From Candidatus Roizmanbacteria bacterium RIFCSPLOWO2_01_FULL_40_13 (GTDB lineage: Bacteria; Patescibacteriota; Microgenomatia; UBA1406; GWC2-37-13), in assembly GCA_001789745.1 (NCBI GenBank), contig MGAN01000018.1, forward strand, positions 35,002 through 99,001: a DNA stretch of 64,000 bases. Reading direction: 5' to 3'. The translations under genes and the position numbers were made by a program. This document shows, piece after piece, positions 36,415 to 43,572 of the stretch (position 1 is the first letter of the stretch; the number at the start of each line of letters is the position of its first letter). The notes under the pieces are model-generated. The model was not told where the DNA came from, ran no database searches, and was given only the letters and a program-made list of their open reading frames with translations.

Positions 36415-36867
36415 TTAACGATGTTTAATCTCCCAGTTATAATTGATTTTTTTGCTTTCGAAAGGGTCCATTCTCACAATATCCTTTGGATCATGCGGAT
36501 GGGTCGCGCAGTTGGCTACTATGGAGGTTTTCACACCGATTCCCTTAAATCCATTCCAGACTCCGGGAGGAATTGTAACCAACTGATAATTGTCTACTCC
36601 GATAAACAATTCCATTAAATTACCCACGGTTGGGGATTTTTTCCGGTCATCAAATAACACCAGTTTAATCATACCTTGAATAACTGCATAGTTTAAGGTC
36701 ATTTTTTTATGAAGATGCCATCCTTTCACGACACCCGGATAGATAAAAGAAAAGTAAATTTCACCAAATTGTATAAATTCTGGATCATCTTTTCTGAACA
36801 TTTGCCAAATCATTCCTCGTTCGTCACAGATTTTTTTTAGTCGCTTGATTTTAACCCCATCGATCAT
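36415..36867 (-). CDS. dTDP-4-dehydrorhamnose 3,5-epimerase-like (RmlC family) cupin
   Basis: A sugar-nucleotide epimerase-like cupin of about 150 residues. MIDGVKIKRLKKICDERGMIWQMFRKDD opens as RmlC-like proteins do; FIYPGVVKGWHLHKKMTLNYAVIQGMIKLVLFD has the two cupin strands and histidines, and IPPGVWNGFKGIG follows. I chose the ATG at 36867, eight bases after the upstream epimerase stop; a start at 36885 would overlap it. The usual RmlC catalytic His of the W-H-xH motif is kept. Works with the gene upstream on a nucleotide sugar (inference). Confidence 0.82.
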   Translation of the reverse strand: MIDGVKIKRLKKICDERGMIWQMFRKDDPEFIQFGEIYFSFIYPGVVKGWHLHKKMTLNYAVIQGMIKLVLFDDRKKSPTVGNLMELFIGVDNYQLVTIPPGVWNGFKGIGVKTSIVANCATHPHDPKDIVRMDPFESKKINYNWEIKHR

Positions 36868-36874
36868 AACAGAA

Positions 36875-37807
36875 TTATACTTCATGTTCTAAGTAATATC
36901 GAAAGGTCTTTGCCAGCCCGGCGTAGATATCGGTTTTAGGCTTCCAACCTAGTTTTTTTTCAGCTTTAGAACTATCACATCGAGCAACCATTATTTCTCC
37001 CTGAGAATAAGGAATCATCCCTAAATTAACCGACTGGCGGTTGGCGCTGAATTTCTGGAGAATTTTGACGATCTGTTTTAACGAATAAGTCTTTGGGTTA
37101 CCAATATTAAATATTTCATAACCCCAGTAATTAGGCGAATCTATAAATTCGATTGCCTTGACATAGGAGTCAACCGTGTCCTCCACATAAGTAAAACTCA
37201 GACGCTGCTCTCCTTTGGTCAAATCCAAATTTCCTTTATGGATGAGGGTCTTGACTATTTTAGGTATAATTTTCTCATTATCTTTTTCACCATAAGGCGA
37301 AAATAATTTTAAAGTTACGGCTTTGATTAGGTTGGCAGCGGCATAGAACTTTAAAATTTCTTCAAAGGCCATTTTTGTCGCTGTGTAATAATTAAACGGT
37401 TGCCTTTGATTATGCTCGTTTATTTTACCCTTGGTTTTTTTGTACTCAAAAAAAGTGCCGGTATTAATAAAACTTTTTACTCCGGATTTCGTTGCTTCCT
37501 GCAAAAGCTTGGCGGGATGATTGATGTTAACTTTGTTCATCTCCTCTACTTCGCTTATTGTGGGGTCGTACTTTAGATACTTGCCAGATAAGTGGATGAT
37601 TAAATCAATCTTTTTTTTATTAAAAAGTTCTCTGTAACTTTTTAATCTGTCTAGGTCAAAAATGACTAACTTTTTTAGTAATTTTTTAATCCGCCAGGTT
37701 TGGGAAGCGCTCCTTTTAAGCAGAATGACTTTATGATTTTCGGCAATAAGTCTGGGAATTAAATGGCTTCCGATAAAACCTGTTCCTCCTGTAACAAGAA
37801 TATTCAT
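36875..37807 (-). CDS. NAD-dependent sugar-nucleotide epimerase/dehydratase (extended SDR)
   Basis: 310 residues. TGGTGFIGSHL near 6-16 is the Rossmann motif; the active-site YTATK near 142-146 follows SFINTGTFFEY; KLFSPYGEKDNEKIIPKIV and SFTYVEDTVDSYVKAI match SDR sugar-nucleotide enzymes. It is paired with the RmlC-like gene downstream. The product sugar cannot be told; CDP- or dTDP-deoxysugar modification is the usual context. Confidence 0.87.
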   Translation of the reverse strand: MNILVTGGTGFIGSHLIPRLIAENHKVILLKRSASQTWRIKKLLKKLVIFDLDRLKSYRELFNKKKIDLIIHLSGKYLKYDPTISEVEEMNKVNINHPAKLLQEATKSGVKSFINTGTFFEYKKTKGKINEHNQRQPFNYYTATKMAFEEILKFYAAANLIKAVTLKLFSPYGEKDNEKIIPKIVKTLIHKGNLDLTKGEQRLSFTYVEDTVDSYVKAIEFIDSPNYWGYEIFNIGNPKTYSLKQIVKILQKFSANRQSVNLGMIPYSQGEIMVARCDSSKAEKKLGWKPKTDIYAGLAKTFRYYLEHEV

Positions 37808-37939
37808 CTGATGAAGTTAATATTATATACGACTTCGCTTCAATTTATTATAATAACCTTAATCACTAATCGCTATGAGTATATTAAAAAGAAATAAGTT
37901 AGAATGTATAATTCGGATTAGAATAATAACCAATTAAAC

Positions 37940-38671
37940 ATGTTTAAGACGCTCTCGATTGTAATTTCTGTTTATAACGAAGAAAAATACTTAAAAAAAA
38001 TATTGGACAAAGTAATCGCTTCTAATTCATTGGGATTGAAAAAAGACGTGATCGTTATTAATGACGGGTCAACCGACAGAAGCGAAAGAGTCATTAAAGA
38101 ACAGATCGTTAAACTGGCCAAAAAAAATATAAACGTCAATTTTAATCTTCTCAAAAATAAAAAAAACAAGGGTAAAGGCGCTGCCCTAAAACAGGGATTT
38201 ATCAGTTCCAAAGGCGACATAGTCTTGGTACAGGATGCAGACCTCGAATATGATCCAAATGATTATCCGGTTCTGCTCGTTCCCTTTTTGCAGCAGAACG
38301 CGGATGTAGTCTACGGTTCCCGCTTCATCTCTGCCAAACCGCATCGTGTACTCTATTTCTGGCATTATCTGGGAAATATGCTGATTACTACACTTTCCAA
38401 CATGCTTACCAATCTTAATCTGACAGATATTGAAACCGGTTATAAAATCTTTAAGGGTGAGTTGATCCGCAAAATTGCTCCGTCTCTCCAAAGCAAAAGA
38501 TTTGGATTTGAACCGGAAATCACCGCTAGAATTGCCAAAATTAAAAACCTCAAAATCTACGAAGTCGGAATTTCTTATTTTGGCCGAACCTATGAAGAAG
38601 GTAAAAAAATCGGCTGGAAGGACGGAGTCAAAGCTATTTGGGAAATTATTAAATATAATCTCTTTACTTAA
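37940..38671 (+). CDS. Family 2 glycosyltransferase (DPM1-like)
   Basis: 243 residues. VISVYNEEKYLKKILDKV near 8-25, INDGSTDRSE near 41-50, NKGKGAALKQGF near 75-86 and the metal-binding VQDADLEYDPNDYP near 96-109 are the full GT2 DPM set. There is no C-terminal membrane helix. Second GT2 of the locus, divergent from the epimerase genes. Confidence 0.92.
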   Translation: MFKTLSIVISVYNEEKYLKKILDKVIASNSLGLKKDVIVINDGSTDRSERVIKEQIVKLAKKNINVNFNLLKNKKNKGKGAALKQGFISSKGDIVLVQDADLEYDPNDYPVLLVPFLQQNADVVYGSRFISAKPHRVLYFWHYLGNMLITTLSNMLTNLNLTDIETGYKIFKGELIRKIAPSLQSKRFGFEPEITARIAKIKNLKIYEVGISYFGRTYEEGKKIGWKDGVKAIWEIIKYNLFT

Positions 38672-38712
38672 CAACCCCCATCGCAAGCGAAGGAAGGTCA
38701 GACATTCCGATG

Positions 38713-39678
38713 CTAAGCAATCTCATTCATACTAAGATCGCTTCGTCGCTTTGCTCCTCGCGACGCCATAGATAGATAAGAAGTAATAAAATTTAATCCT
38801 TTAAAAAAACCGCCAAGTACTTGGCGGCTGTTTTGGTTAAAATCTTTATTGAAAGCTTGGGCTTTGCTTCCGTTTGCCGTCTTCCAAAGGATTCTTAGGA
38901 AATCCTTAGTAGTGATTATGCCGATCGGATGCTTCTCGTCATCCACGATAATCACGCTCCCAATCTTTTTATCCAAAATTAACTCCAGGGCTTTTGAGGT
39001 GAGATCGTTGGGTTTAAGGGTCAAAATATAAGTTTTGGCGAATTTTTTAACCTTGAGATGGAGAAAACTTACGTGATTGCCCTCCCGCTCTCCTCGATGA
39101 GCAGAGCTTCGCGGACTGACCAGATAGGAAATAAGATCATAATAGCTCAATACTCCCTTTAATTTTAGATCTTTATTCAGAATCACAAGTTTTGAAACTT
39201 TGGTTTTTCTGAAGGTTTCGATTGCGGTTTTGATCGTATCATCCTCATATATTGTGATCAGGCCCTTATTCTTCATTTTAAGTACGTCACTTACGGGAAC
39301 AGTAAACAAAGAAGATCCTAGATAGAACTTTAGCAGATGTCTGGCAGAGATGATGCCTAAAAATTCGTCGTTTTTATTAAAAACCGGCAGATAATGGATT
39401 TTTGACTCGATAAATAATCCCGCTACCTTGCCGACTGAATAATCAATTCGAATCTTAGGCGTATGGTACAGGCAGTGTCTGACTTTTGAGTTGCCGGGGT
39501 AAGATGACTTGATTAAACAGTAATAGGGATTGATTACGCCCAAAAAATTATTTTTATCATCAAATACAAAAACTGCGTCATGGGAGGTACGCATTTTGGA
39601 GATCGCCCGGGAGAGCACCTCGTCAGGTGAAGTTCTGATTATACGGTCTGTCTTGACGATATCTTTTAATTGGATCAT
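38713..39678 (-). CDS. CBS-domain protein (four CBS motifs) reading through a terminator
   Basis: 321 residues forming two CBS pairs, which usually bind adenine nucleotides as an energy sensor. CBS 1-2 span about 1-125 (VLSRAISKMRTSHDAVFVFDD; VAGLFIESKIHYLPVFNKND), CBS 3-4 about 130-275 (TAIETFRKTKVSKLVILNKD; ALELILDKKIGSVIIVDDE). No other domain. A linker near residue 192 contains a repeat-like SSAHRGERE stretch. The last 35 residues run through a perfect intrinsic terminator (38803-38827) and then a CGTCGCTTTGCTCC-type repeat, so the true end is probably earlier or has been lost. Confidence 0.82.
   Translation of the reverse strand: MIQLKDIVKTDRIIRTSPDEVLSRAISKMRTSHDAVFVFDDKNNFLGVINPYYCLIKSSYPGNSKVRHCLYHTPKIRIDYSVGKVAGLFIESKIHYLPVFNKNDEFLGIISARHLLKFYLGSSLFTVPVSDVLKMKNKGLITIYEDDTIKTAIETFRKTKVSKLVILNKDLKLKGVLSYYDLISYLVSPRSSAHRGEREGNHVSFLHLKVKKFAKTYILTLKPNDLTSKALELILDKKIGSVIIVDDEKHPIGIITTKDFLRILWKTANGSKAQAFNKDFNQNSRQVLGGFFKGLNFITSYLSMASRGAKRRSDLSMNEIA
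38803..38827 (-). terminator. Intrinsic terminator inside the 3' end of the CBS gene
   Basis: On the minus strand CCGCCAAGTACTTGGCGG, a perfect 18-base palindrome, is followed by seven T residues. It lies upstream of the annotated stop. Confidence 0.8.
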
Positions 39679-39805
39679 TGATACTAGCTAAATTAAAGCC
39701 CTTTACCTGAATCTTAACTTATCAAAATATATATTGTCAAGTGTAAATTAACCACTCCAAAGCTTTGTAACGCTAATCACAAAATTTGCGGCGCCTTTAA
39801 ATTTG

Positions 39806-40016
39806 TGCCGCAGGAGGGAGTCGAAACCTCATGAGGTTGCCCTCAGAGGTTTTTGAGCGGACGTAAAACGTCCACTATAGCCTACGCGCTTGCCCCGTGT
39901 GGGCGAGGAGGGAGTCGAACCCTCACGGTATTTACATACCACAAGTTTTTGAGACTTGCCTGTATACCAGTTTCAGCACTCGCCCTTTCGGGGCCTACCG
40001 GTTCCGCCACCGCGGC
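39806..40016 (-). pseudogene. Disrupted tRNA-Leu whose halves flank an intact tRNA-Leu
   Basis: 5' half at 39993-40016 (GCCGCGG acceptor, GGCGGAACCGGTAGGC D arm). 3' half at 39806-39857 (CTCAAAA loop, ACCTC, variable arm TGAGGGCAACCTCA, T arm, CTGCGGC acceptor, A). The acceptor halves pair over seven positions. Between them are 135 bases holding a complete tRNA-Leu(CAA) and a GGACGTTTTACGTCC palindrome directly before the loop. Confidence 0.7.
39900..39985 (-). tRNA. tRNA-Leu, anticodon CAA
   Basis: Acceptor GGGCGAG/CTCGCCC, anticodon arm CAAGT-CTCAAAA-ACTTG (CAA), variable arm GGTATGTAAATACC, T arm GAGGG-TTCGACT-CCCTC, discriminator A. Complete; CCA not encoded. Flanked by GCCCCG/CGGGGC that would extend the stem. 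Confidence 0.93.
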
Positions 40017-40045
40017 CTAAATTATTTTTATTATACTATTTTGGT

Positions 40046-41305
40046 TTAATACAAAACTCTAAATCTGATTGTGTCGGGTATTTTTCTTAATTCCTGCAAA
40101 ACTTTTTGGTCATATTTTTTATTCACATCGGTGATCGCATATCCGATTTTAGCATTTGTTTTCAAATATTGGGATAAGATATTTAATTTATACTTAGCCA
40201 TGACGCCATTCAGATTTGCCAAAATACCCGGCACATTCTTATGCAGATGCAGCAATCTATGATGTTTTTTTTTCTTACTAAATCTAATATTGGGTATATT
40301 CGGGCTCCCTTGTGTGTCGCCTGAATTAATATAAGAGATAATTTTTTTGCTAATTTCTTTATCACTGCCTTGAAATACGGCTATACCACGCAGGGTTAAA
40401 AAATCAAGGTAAAATTTTTTGTCTGAATCGGCCAGGATTCCAACCGTATTAAGCCTAGGCATTTTTATTAATCGTTGTCTGGTTCTGGTTGAGAGATTAT
40501 TTACCACTGCTATTTGAGTCTGATGTGCCGTCTTTTCTCCAATCAAAGCGTAACCTTCACGGGTAAATAATTTCTCAATATTGGCTTTGTTTGTCACCGG
40601 TAAATGTGCTTTTATTCTGTTTTTGGGATATGAGAGCGAACTCGGGATTCTATTCACGAATAAAAATTCATCAAAATTCGGAGCTTCATGATCGGCATTT
40701 TTTACCACAGCTTCCCGCCTGATATTCTCAGTGAAAGCAACGAAATGTTTGGCTGCACCCATTGCTTTGATCTGATAATCTGTGAATCCGTCGCCAACTA
40801 CTATCACTTCGCCCCGAAGGCCTAATTTTATAACTGTTTTTACTTTCCCGTCCTTTTTAGATAAAGGGTTATTTTTATCCAACCCGGTTATTTTTCCAAA
40901 TTTGTCAAGCCGAAAGCTGTTGGCGAAGACATTGTCCGGGTTAAGAGAAAATGGCTTGACTATAGGCAGGATAAACTCCTTGAAACCCCCGGATATAATA
41001 TAGATATTTTCTTTATATTGCCGGAAAAATTGACGGTTTCTTTTTATCGATGGTGATATTTTTCCTCGGAGAATTTCTACTACTTTATAAATATGAAGCT
41101 TATTGCCGTGGAGCAGTTTTAACCTTGTTGCGAGACTTCGATCAAAAGAAATCCTCCCTTCCATACCGAGATTGGTAATTTTTTTGATTTGATTAATTAT
41201 CTTTTTCCTGTTTGGATTATTAGCGAGCGCAACTGAGGCCAATTCCTCCAATCCTTCACTTTGTACAAAAGTTGAATCAAAATCGATGATAAAGTATTTT
41301 ATCAT
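40046..41305 (-). CDS. HAD-IB phosphatase fused to C-terminal ACT domain (SerB-like)
   Basis: Probably phosphoserine phosphatase with serine feedback control. The HAD domain (about 1-205) has D8-F-D10-S-T, ISGGFKEF near 104-111 and VGDGFTDYQIKAMG near 172-185, as in SerB. After a linker of unclear origin, residues about 325-419 (INSGDTQGSPNIPN, then HRLLHLHKNVPGILANLNGVM and IGYAITDVNKKYD) match the regulatory ACT region of SerA phosphoglycerate dehydrogenase, while the dehydrogenase itself is absent. Its GGGAGG ribosome site is buried in a terminator hairpin ending 3 bp before the ATG, behind a serine-rich leader peptide. Confidence 0.85.
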   Translation of the reverse strand: MIKYFIIDFDSTFVQSEGLEELASVALANNPNRKKIINQIKKITNLGMEGRISFDRSLATRLKLLHGNKLHIYKVVEILRGKISPSIKRNRQFFRQYKENIYIISGGFKEFILPIVKPFSLNPDNVFANSFRLDKFGKITGLDKNNPLSKKDGKVKTVIKLGLRGEVIVVGDGFTDYQIKAMGAAKHFVAFTENIRREAVVKNADHEAPNFDEFLFVNRIPSSLSYPKNRIKAHLPVTNKANIEKLFTREGYALIGEKTAHQTQIAVVNNLSTRTRQRLIKMPRLNTVGILADSDKKFYLDFLTLRGIAVFQGSDKEISKKIISYINSGDTQGSPNIPNIRFSKKKKHHRLLHLHKNVPGILANLNGVMAKYKLNILSQYLKTNAKIGYAITDVNKKYDQKVLQELRKIPDTIRFRVLY

Positions 41306-41308
41306 ATT

Positions 41309-41330
41309 AAAAAACCTCCCTTGCGGGAGG
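41309..41330 (-). terminator. Attenuator terminator before the SerB-like gene
   Basis: CCTCCC-GCAA-GGGAGG followed by six T residues, ending 3 bases before the ATG at 41305. The 3' arm GGGAGG is also the only SD candidate, 9 bases upstream of the ATG. Confidence 0.8.
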
Positions 41331-41351
41331 AATGCTTGATTGGTAATCGGT

Positions 41352-41447
41352 TTATTTTTTGCTTATCAGGAGGTCCTCCCCCAAGTAATAATTTCCGGAA
41401 GAACTCTGGGGAGAGTAATTATTCAAAACGTCTATTCTATTATTCAT
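41352..41447 (-). CDS. Serine-rich leader peptide of the SerB-like gene
   Basis: A 31-codon open frame starting MNNRIDVLNNYSPQSSSG and ending LLISKK, directly followed by the attenuator region. Codons 12-17 are TCT CCC CAG AGT TCT TCC, giving S-P-Q-S-S-S, one extra Ser follows at 29. The CTCTCCCC sequence in these codons can pair with GGGGGAGG downstream, which alternatively pairs with CCTCCC of the terminator. That is the classic order of an amino-acid attenuator. It has no known relatives that I recognise. Confidence 0.65.
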   Translation of the reverse strand: MNNRIDVLNNYSPQSSSGNYYLGEDLLISKK

Positions 41448-41452
41448 GTTGA

Positions 41453-41458
41453 TATAAT
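41453..41458 (+). promoter_or_regulatory. -10 box of the methyltransferase gene
   Basis: Perfect TATAAT on the plus strand, 27 bases before the ATG at 41486, overlapping the divergent leader promoter. Confidence 0.45.
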
Positions 41459-41484
41459 GGTATCAAAGAAACTATTTTTGTCAA
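41457..41484 (-). promoter_or_regulatory. Promoter of the leader/SerB-like unit
   Basis: On the minus strand TTGACA (41484-41479), 16 bases, then TACCAT (41462-41457). Transcription would start near 41450, three bases before the leader ATG. Confidence 0.55.
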
Positions 41485-41485
41485 T

Positions 41486-42070
41486 ATGTTGATAATTTAT
41501 TTTTTAATTTTTCTTTTTGTAATTGGAATTATACTCCTTTTTACTTCAAAAAAATTATCTCCGATACCCTACTTCCCGACTAACAAGACTGATCTTCCGC
41601 TTATCCTCAAAGCGCTGAATTTAAAACAAAATCAGGTCGTAATAGATTTGGGGGCGGGTGACGGGATAGTCATTTTCAAAGCTGCAGAATCAACCTATGC
41701 TCAAAAATTAAACACCCGGTTTATCGCTGTTGAAATCAATCCTTTTTTAATTCTGGTTCTCCATCTGCGTCGCCTCCTCCACCCCAATAAAAAAAATATA
41801 AAAATTGTTAGGGATGATATATTTACTATGACTTTTGAACTTTTGGCTTCTGACTTTTCACTTTTGACTTTTTATCTGTACGTCTCCCCCTGGCATCTTG
41901 AAAAGGTCATTGAAAATTGCCTGCCTGCCGGCAAGACTGGTAAATTGAACTTGTTTGCCCAAGCAAGAATTGAAAATTTTTCCGTTGTCTCCTACATGTA
42001 CCCGATAAAAAGTTTAAAAAAGAAGGAAACGCGAGCGCAGGGGAAAAACACGATTTTTGTTTACTCTTAG
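41486..42070 (+). CDS. Membrane-anchored class I SAM-dependent methyltransferase
   Basis: 194 residues: one N-terminal helix (about 2-20), then a Rossmann methyltransferase with motif I VIDLGAGDGIVIFKA near 54-68 and FIAVEIN near 83-89. The stretch LLASDFSLLTF near 116-126 is coded by ACTTTTGGCTTCTGACTTTT-like repeat DNA, and LPAGKTG near 146-152 by a CTGCCTGCCGGCA palindrome, two likely in-frame insertions. The substrate is unknown. Divergent from the SerB-like unit. Confidence 0.78.
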   Translation: MLIIYFLIFLFVIGIILLFTSKKLSPIPYFPTNKTDLPLILKALNLKQNQVVIDLGAGDGIVIFKAAESTYAQKLNTRFIAVEINPFLILVLHLRRLLHPNKKNIKIVRDDIFTMTFELLASDFSLLTFYLYVSPWHLEKVIENCLPAGKTGKLNLFAQARIENFSVVSYMYPIKSLKKKETRAQGKNTIFVYS

Positions 42071-42131
42071 CCTGTCAAGCCAACCCAATATTAACCTGGC
42101 AGGTTCATTTTGGGATATGGCAGTAGGCTAA
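42070..42131. repeat. R element
   Basis: Starts TAGCCTGTCAAGCC, centre AACCTGGCAGGTTCAT, ends CAGTAGGCTA. Ends form a short TAGCCT/AGGCTA inverted repeat. Confidence 0.7.
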
Positions 42132-42754
42132 ATCGACAGGATTTTTAATATTTTCGCAGGGTTACCCGCAAGGAAGTCGGGGTTGTTTTTCTGTAGGATA
42201 TACTTCGTATTGAATCCCCAAGTAACGGAGATTACTTTAATTCCATTCTCTTTGCAGGCATCGATGTCTCTGACTTCATCACCAATATAAATAGTTTTGT
42301 CTTTATTTAATTTTTGATTATTTATTAGATTTTTGATTGCCTTGGCTTTACCAAGCAGACTCGGTTCCGATATAATAAAGTCAAAAGAATCAATTCTATA
42401 TTTTTTTAAGAATTTAACTACATTTTCTACCGAATTAGAGGTTAAGACGCCTAACTTGTATTTTTTACTTTTAAGCTTTTTTATCAGTTCTTTAATCCCG
42501 GGAAATATTTTGATAGAAGTGATTGAAGAATTAAGCTCTTTGCGGATTTTAACAGCTAAAGCTGGAAGTTTTATAGCCGTTATGCCGAACCACTTGATAA
42601 TTTCCAGAGTAGATTTTCCTCTTAAGAATTCTGCATCTGGCGAAGTTATTTTATTTAGTCCAAAATCTGATGCGTATTTATTATAAAGTTGCAGGATCCT
42701 GGGAAGCGTATCGGCTATGGTTCCGTCAAAGTCGAAAATGACAGTTTTTATCAT
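42128..42754 (-). CDS. HAD hydrolase, phosphoglycolate-phosphatase-like
   Basis: 208 residues. DFDGTIADT near 8-16 is motif I, TSNS near 107-110 motif II, the lysine of GKAKAIKNL near 138-146 motif III, and YIGDEVRDIDACKENGIKVISVTWGF near 159-184 motif IV. The cap domain is helical (C1 type). Small phosphorylated metabolites are the likely substrates; the precise one is unknown. Confidence 0.88.
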   Translation of the reverse strand: MIKTVIFDFDGTIADTLPRILQLYNKYASDFGLNKITSPDAEFLRGKSTLEIIKWFGITAIKLPALAVKIRKELNSSITSIKIFPGIKELIKKLKSKKYKLGVLTSNSVENVVKFLKKYRIDSFDFIISEPSLLGKAKAIKNLINNQKLNKDKTIYIGDEVRDIDACKENGIKVISVTWGFNTKYILQKNNPDFLAGNPAKILKILSI

Positions 42755-42762
42755 TTAAATTG

Positions 42763-42865
42763 TATACTCATCTTACTCCGATTTGCAGCTCGTCAGAGCG
42801 AAAAAGCGGATTAGATAAGTATATACTGAGTAACTCGGTTGCAAACCTTAAGTTATCGAAGTATA
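42763..42865 (+). repeat. T2 element upstream of the PAP2 gene
   Basis: TATACTCATCTTACTCCG start, ACTGAGTAACTCGGTTGCAA, end TCGAAGTATA. The tail TTGCAA-17-TATAAA points at the PAP2 gene 25 bases away. Confidence 0.8.
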
Positions 42866-42877
42866 AATTTGTACAAT

Positions 42878-42883
42878 TATAAT
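42878..42883 (+). promoter_or_regulatory. -10 box giving a leaderless start for the PAP2 gene
   Basis: TATAAT, then seven bases, then ATG at 42891. Confidence 0.55.
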
Positions 42884-42890
42884 AGATTTT

Positions 42891-43454
42891 ATGACTCGTC
42901 TTAATTTAATCGCCGTCGACTTGTCCATCACTCAATTATTGAATAAAATATTACCGCATTCTATTTTGGTTGATCACTTTTTTTCCTTTCTTTCCCTGCG
43001 AGGAGCTTCTATATTAGTCTGGATTATTGTAATTGCGATTATTTTAATTCTTGAGGAGCGAAAATACCCCGGAATTCAAAAGCAGGATATTAAATTTATC
43101 TTCGTCTTTCTTTTGGCTTTTACAGTAAGCTATATTACTTCCGATGCTATTTTAAAAAATGTGTTCCAGCGGCCTCGACCTGCTTCAACCAATTTCAACC
43201 AATTTCAACCAATTTCAGCCAACTGCCCAAAAGACAATTCATTTCCTTCGACCCACGCTACCACCGCCTTTGCCGCGGCCACAGTACTGACATATTTTGA
43301 TAAAAAAAGACGCTGGTTTTATTATCTGGTTGCAATATTGATTTCACTTTCACGTATTTACTTAGGTTGTCATTTCTTTTTTGATGTCTTAACAGGAGGA
43401 ATAATCGGTTGGATCATAAGTAAACTGATCATTTCTCAACTCCGTAGAATTTGA
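42891..43454 (+). CDS. PAP2-family phosphatase
   Basis: Membrane phosphatase, possibly acting on undecaprenyl pyrophosphate or lipid phosphates. 187 residues with about five helices. The three motifs are present: KNVFQRPRP near 88-96, PSTHATTA near 118-125, SRIYLGCHFFFDV near 154-166. Between motifs 1 and 2 a 10-base unit TTCAACCAAT is repeated about three times (43190-43220), which could slip and shift the frame. The stop region shares 18 bases with the end of dnaB. Confidence 0.9.
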   Translation: MTRLNLIAVDLSITQLLNKILPHSILVDHFFSFLSLRGASILVWIIVIAIILILEERKYPGIQKQDIKFIFVFLLAFTVSYITSDAILKNVFQRPRPASTNFNQFQPISANCPKDNSFPSTHATTAFAAATVLTYFDKKRRWFYYLVAILISLSRIYLGCHFFFDVLTGGIIGWIISKLIISQLRRI

Positions 43455-43572
43455 CGCGGCCTGCCCGCCGACCAACGCTCCTCAATGCGGCGAGCGGATA
43501 GCGAAGATTTTAGCATTGAGGTAAGTGGTGGCGAGTCAAATTTACTTTTCCACACCGTAGAATTTGACGCGG
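43442..43572. repeat. 18-bp direct repeat at the ends of PAP2 and dnaB
   Basis: CCGTAGAATTTGACGCGG occurs at 43442-43459 and 43555-43572, 113 bases apart. The first copy contains the PAP2 stop, the second encodes the DnaB C-terminus on the other strand. Confidence 0.8.

Noticed and set aside
39858-39992. Group I intron in tRNA-Leu
   Set aside because: The interruption is only 135 bases, holds a whole tRNA and shows none of the group I core elements; the position is not in the anticodon loop.
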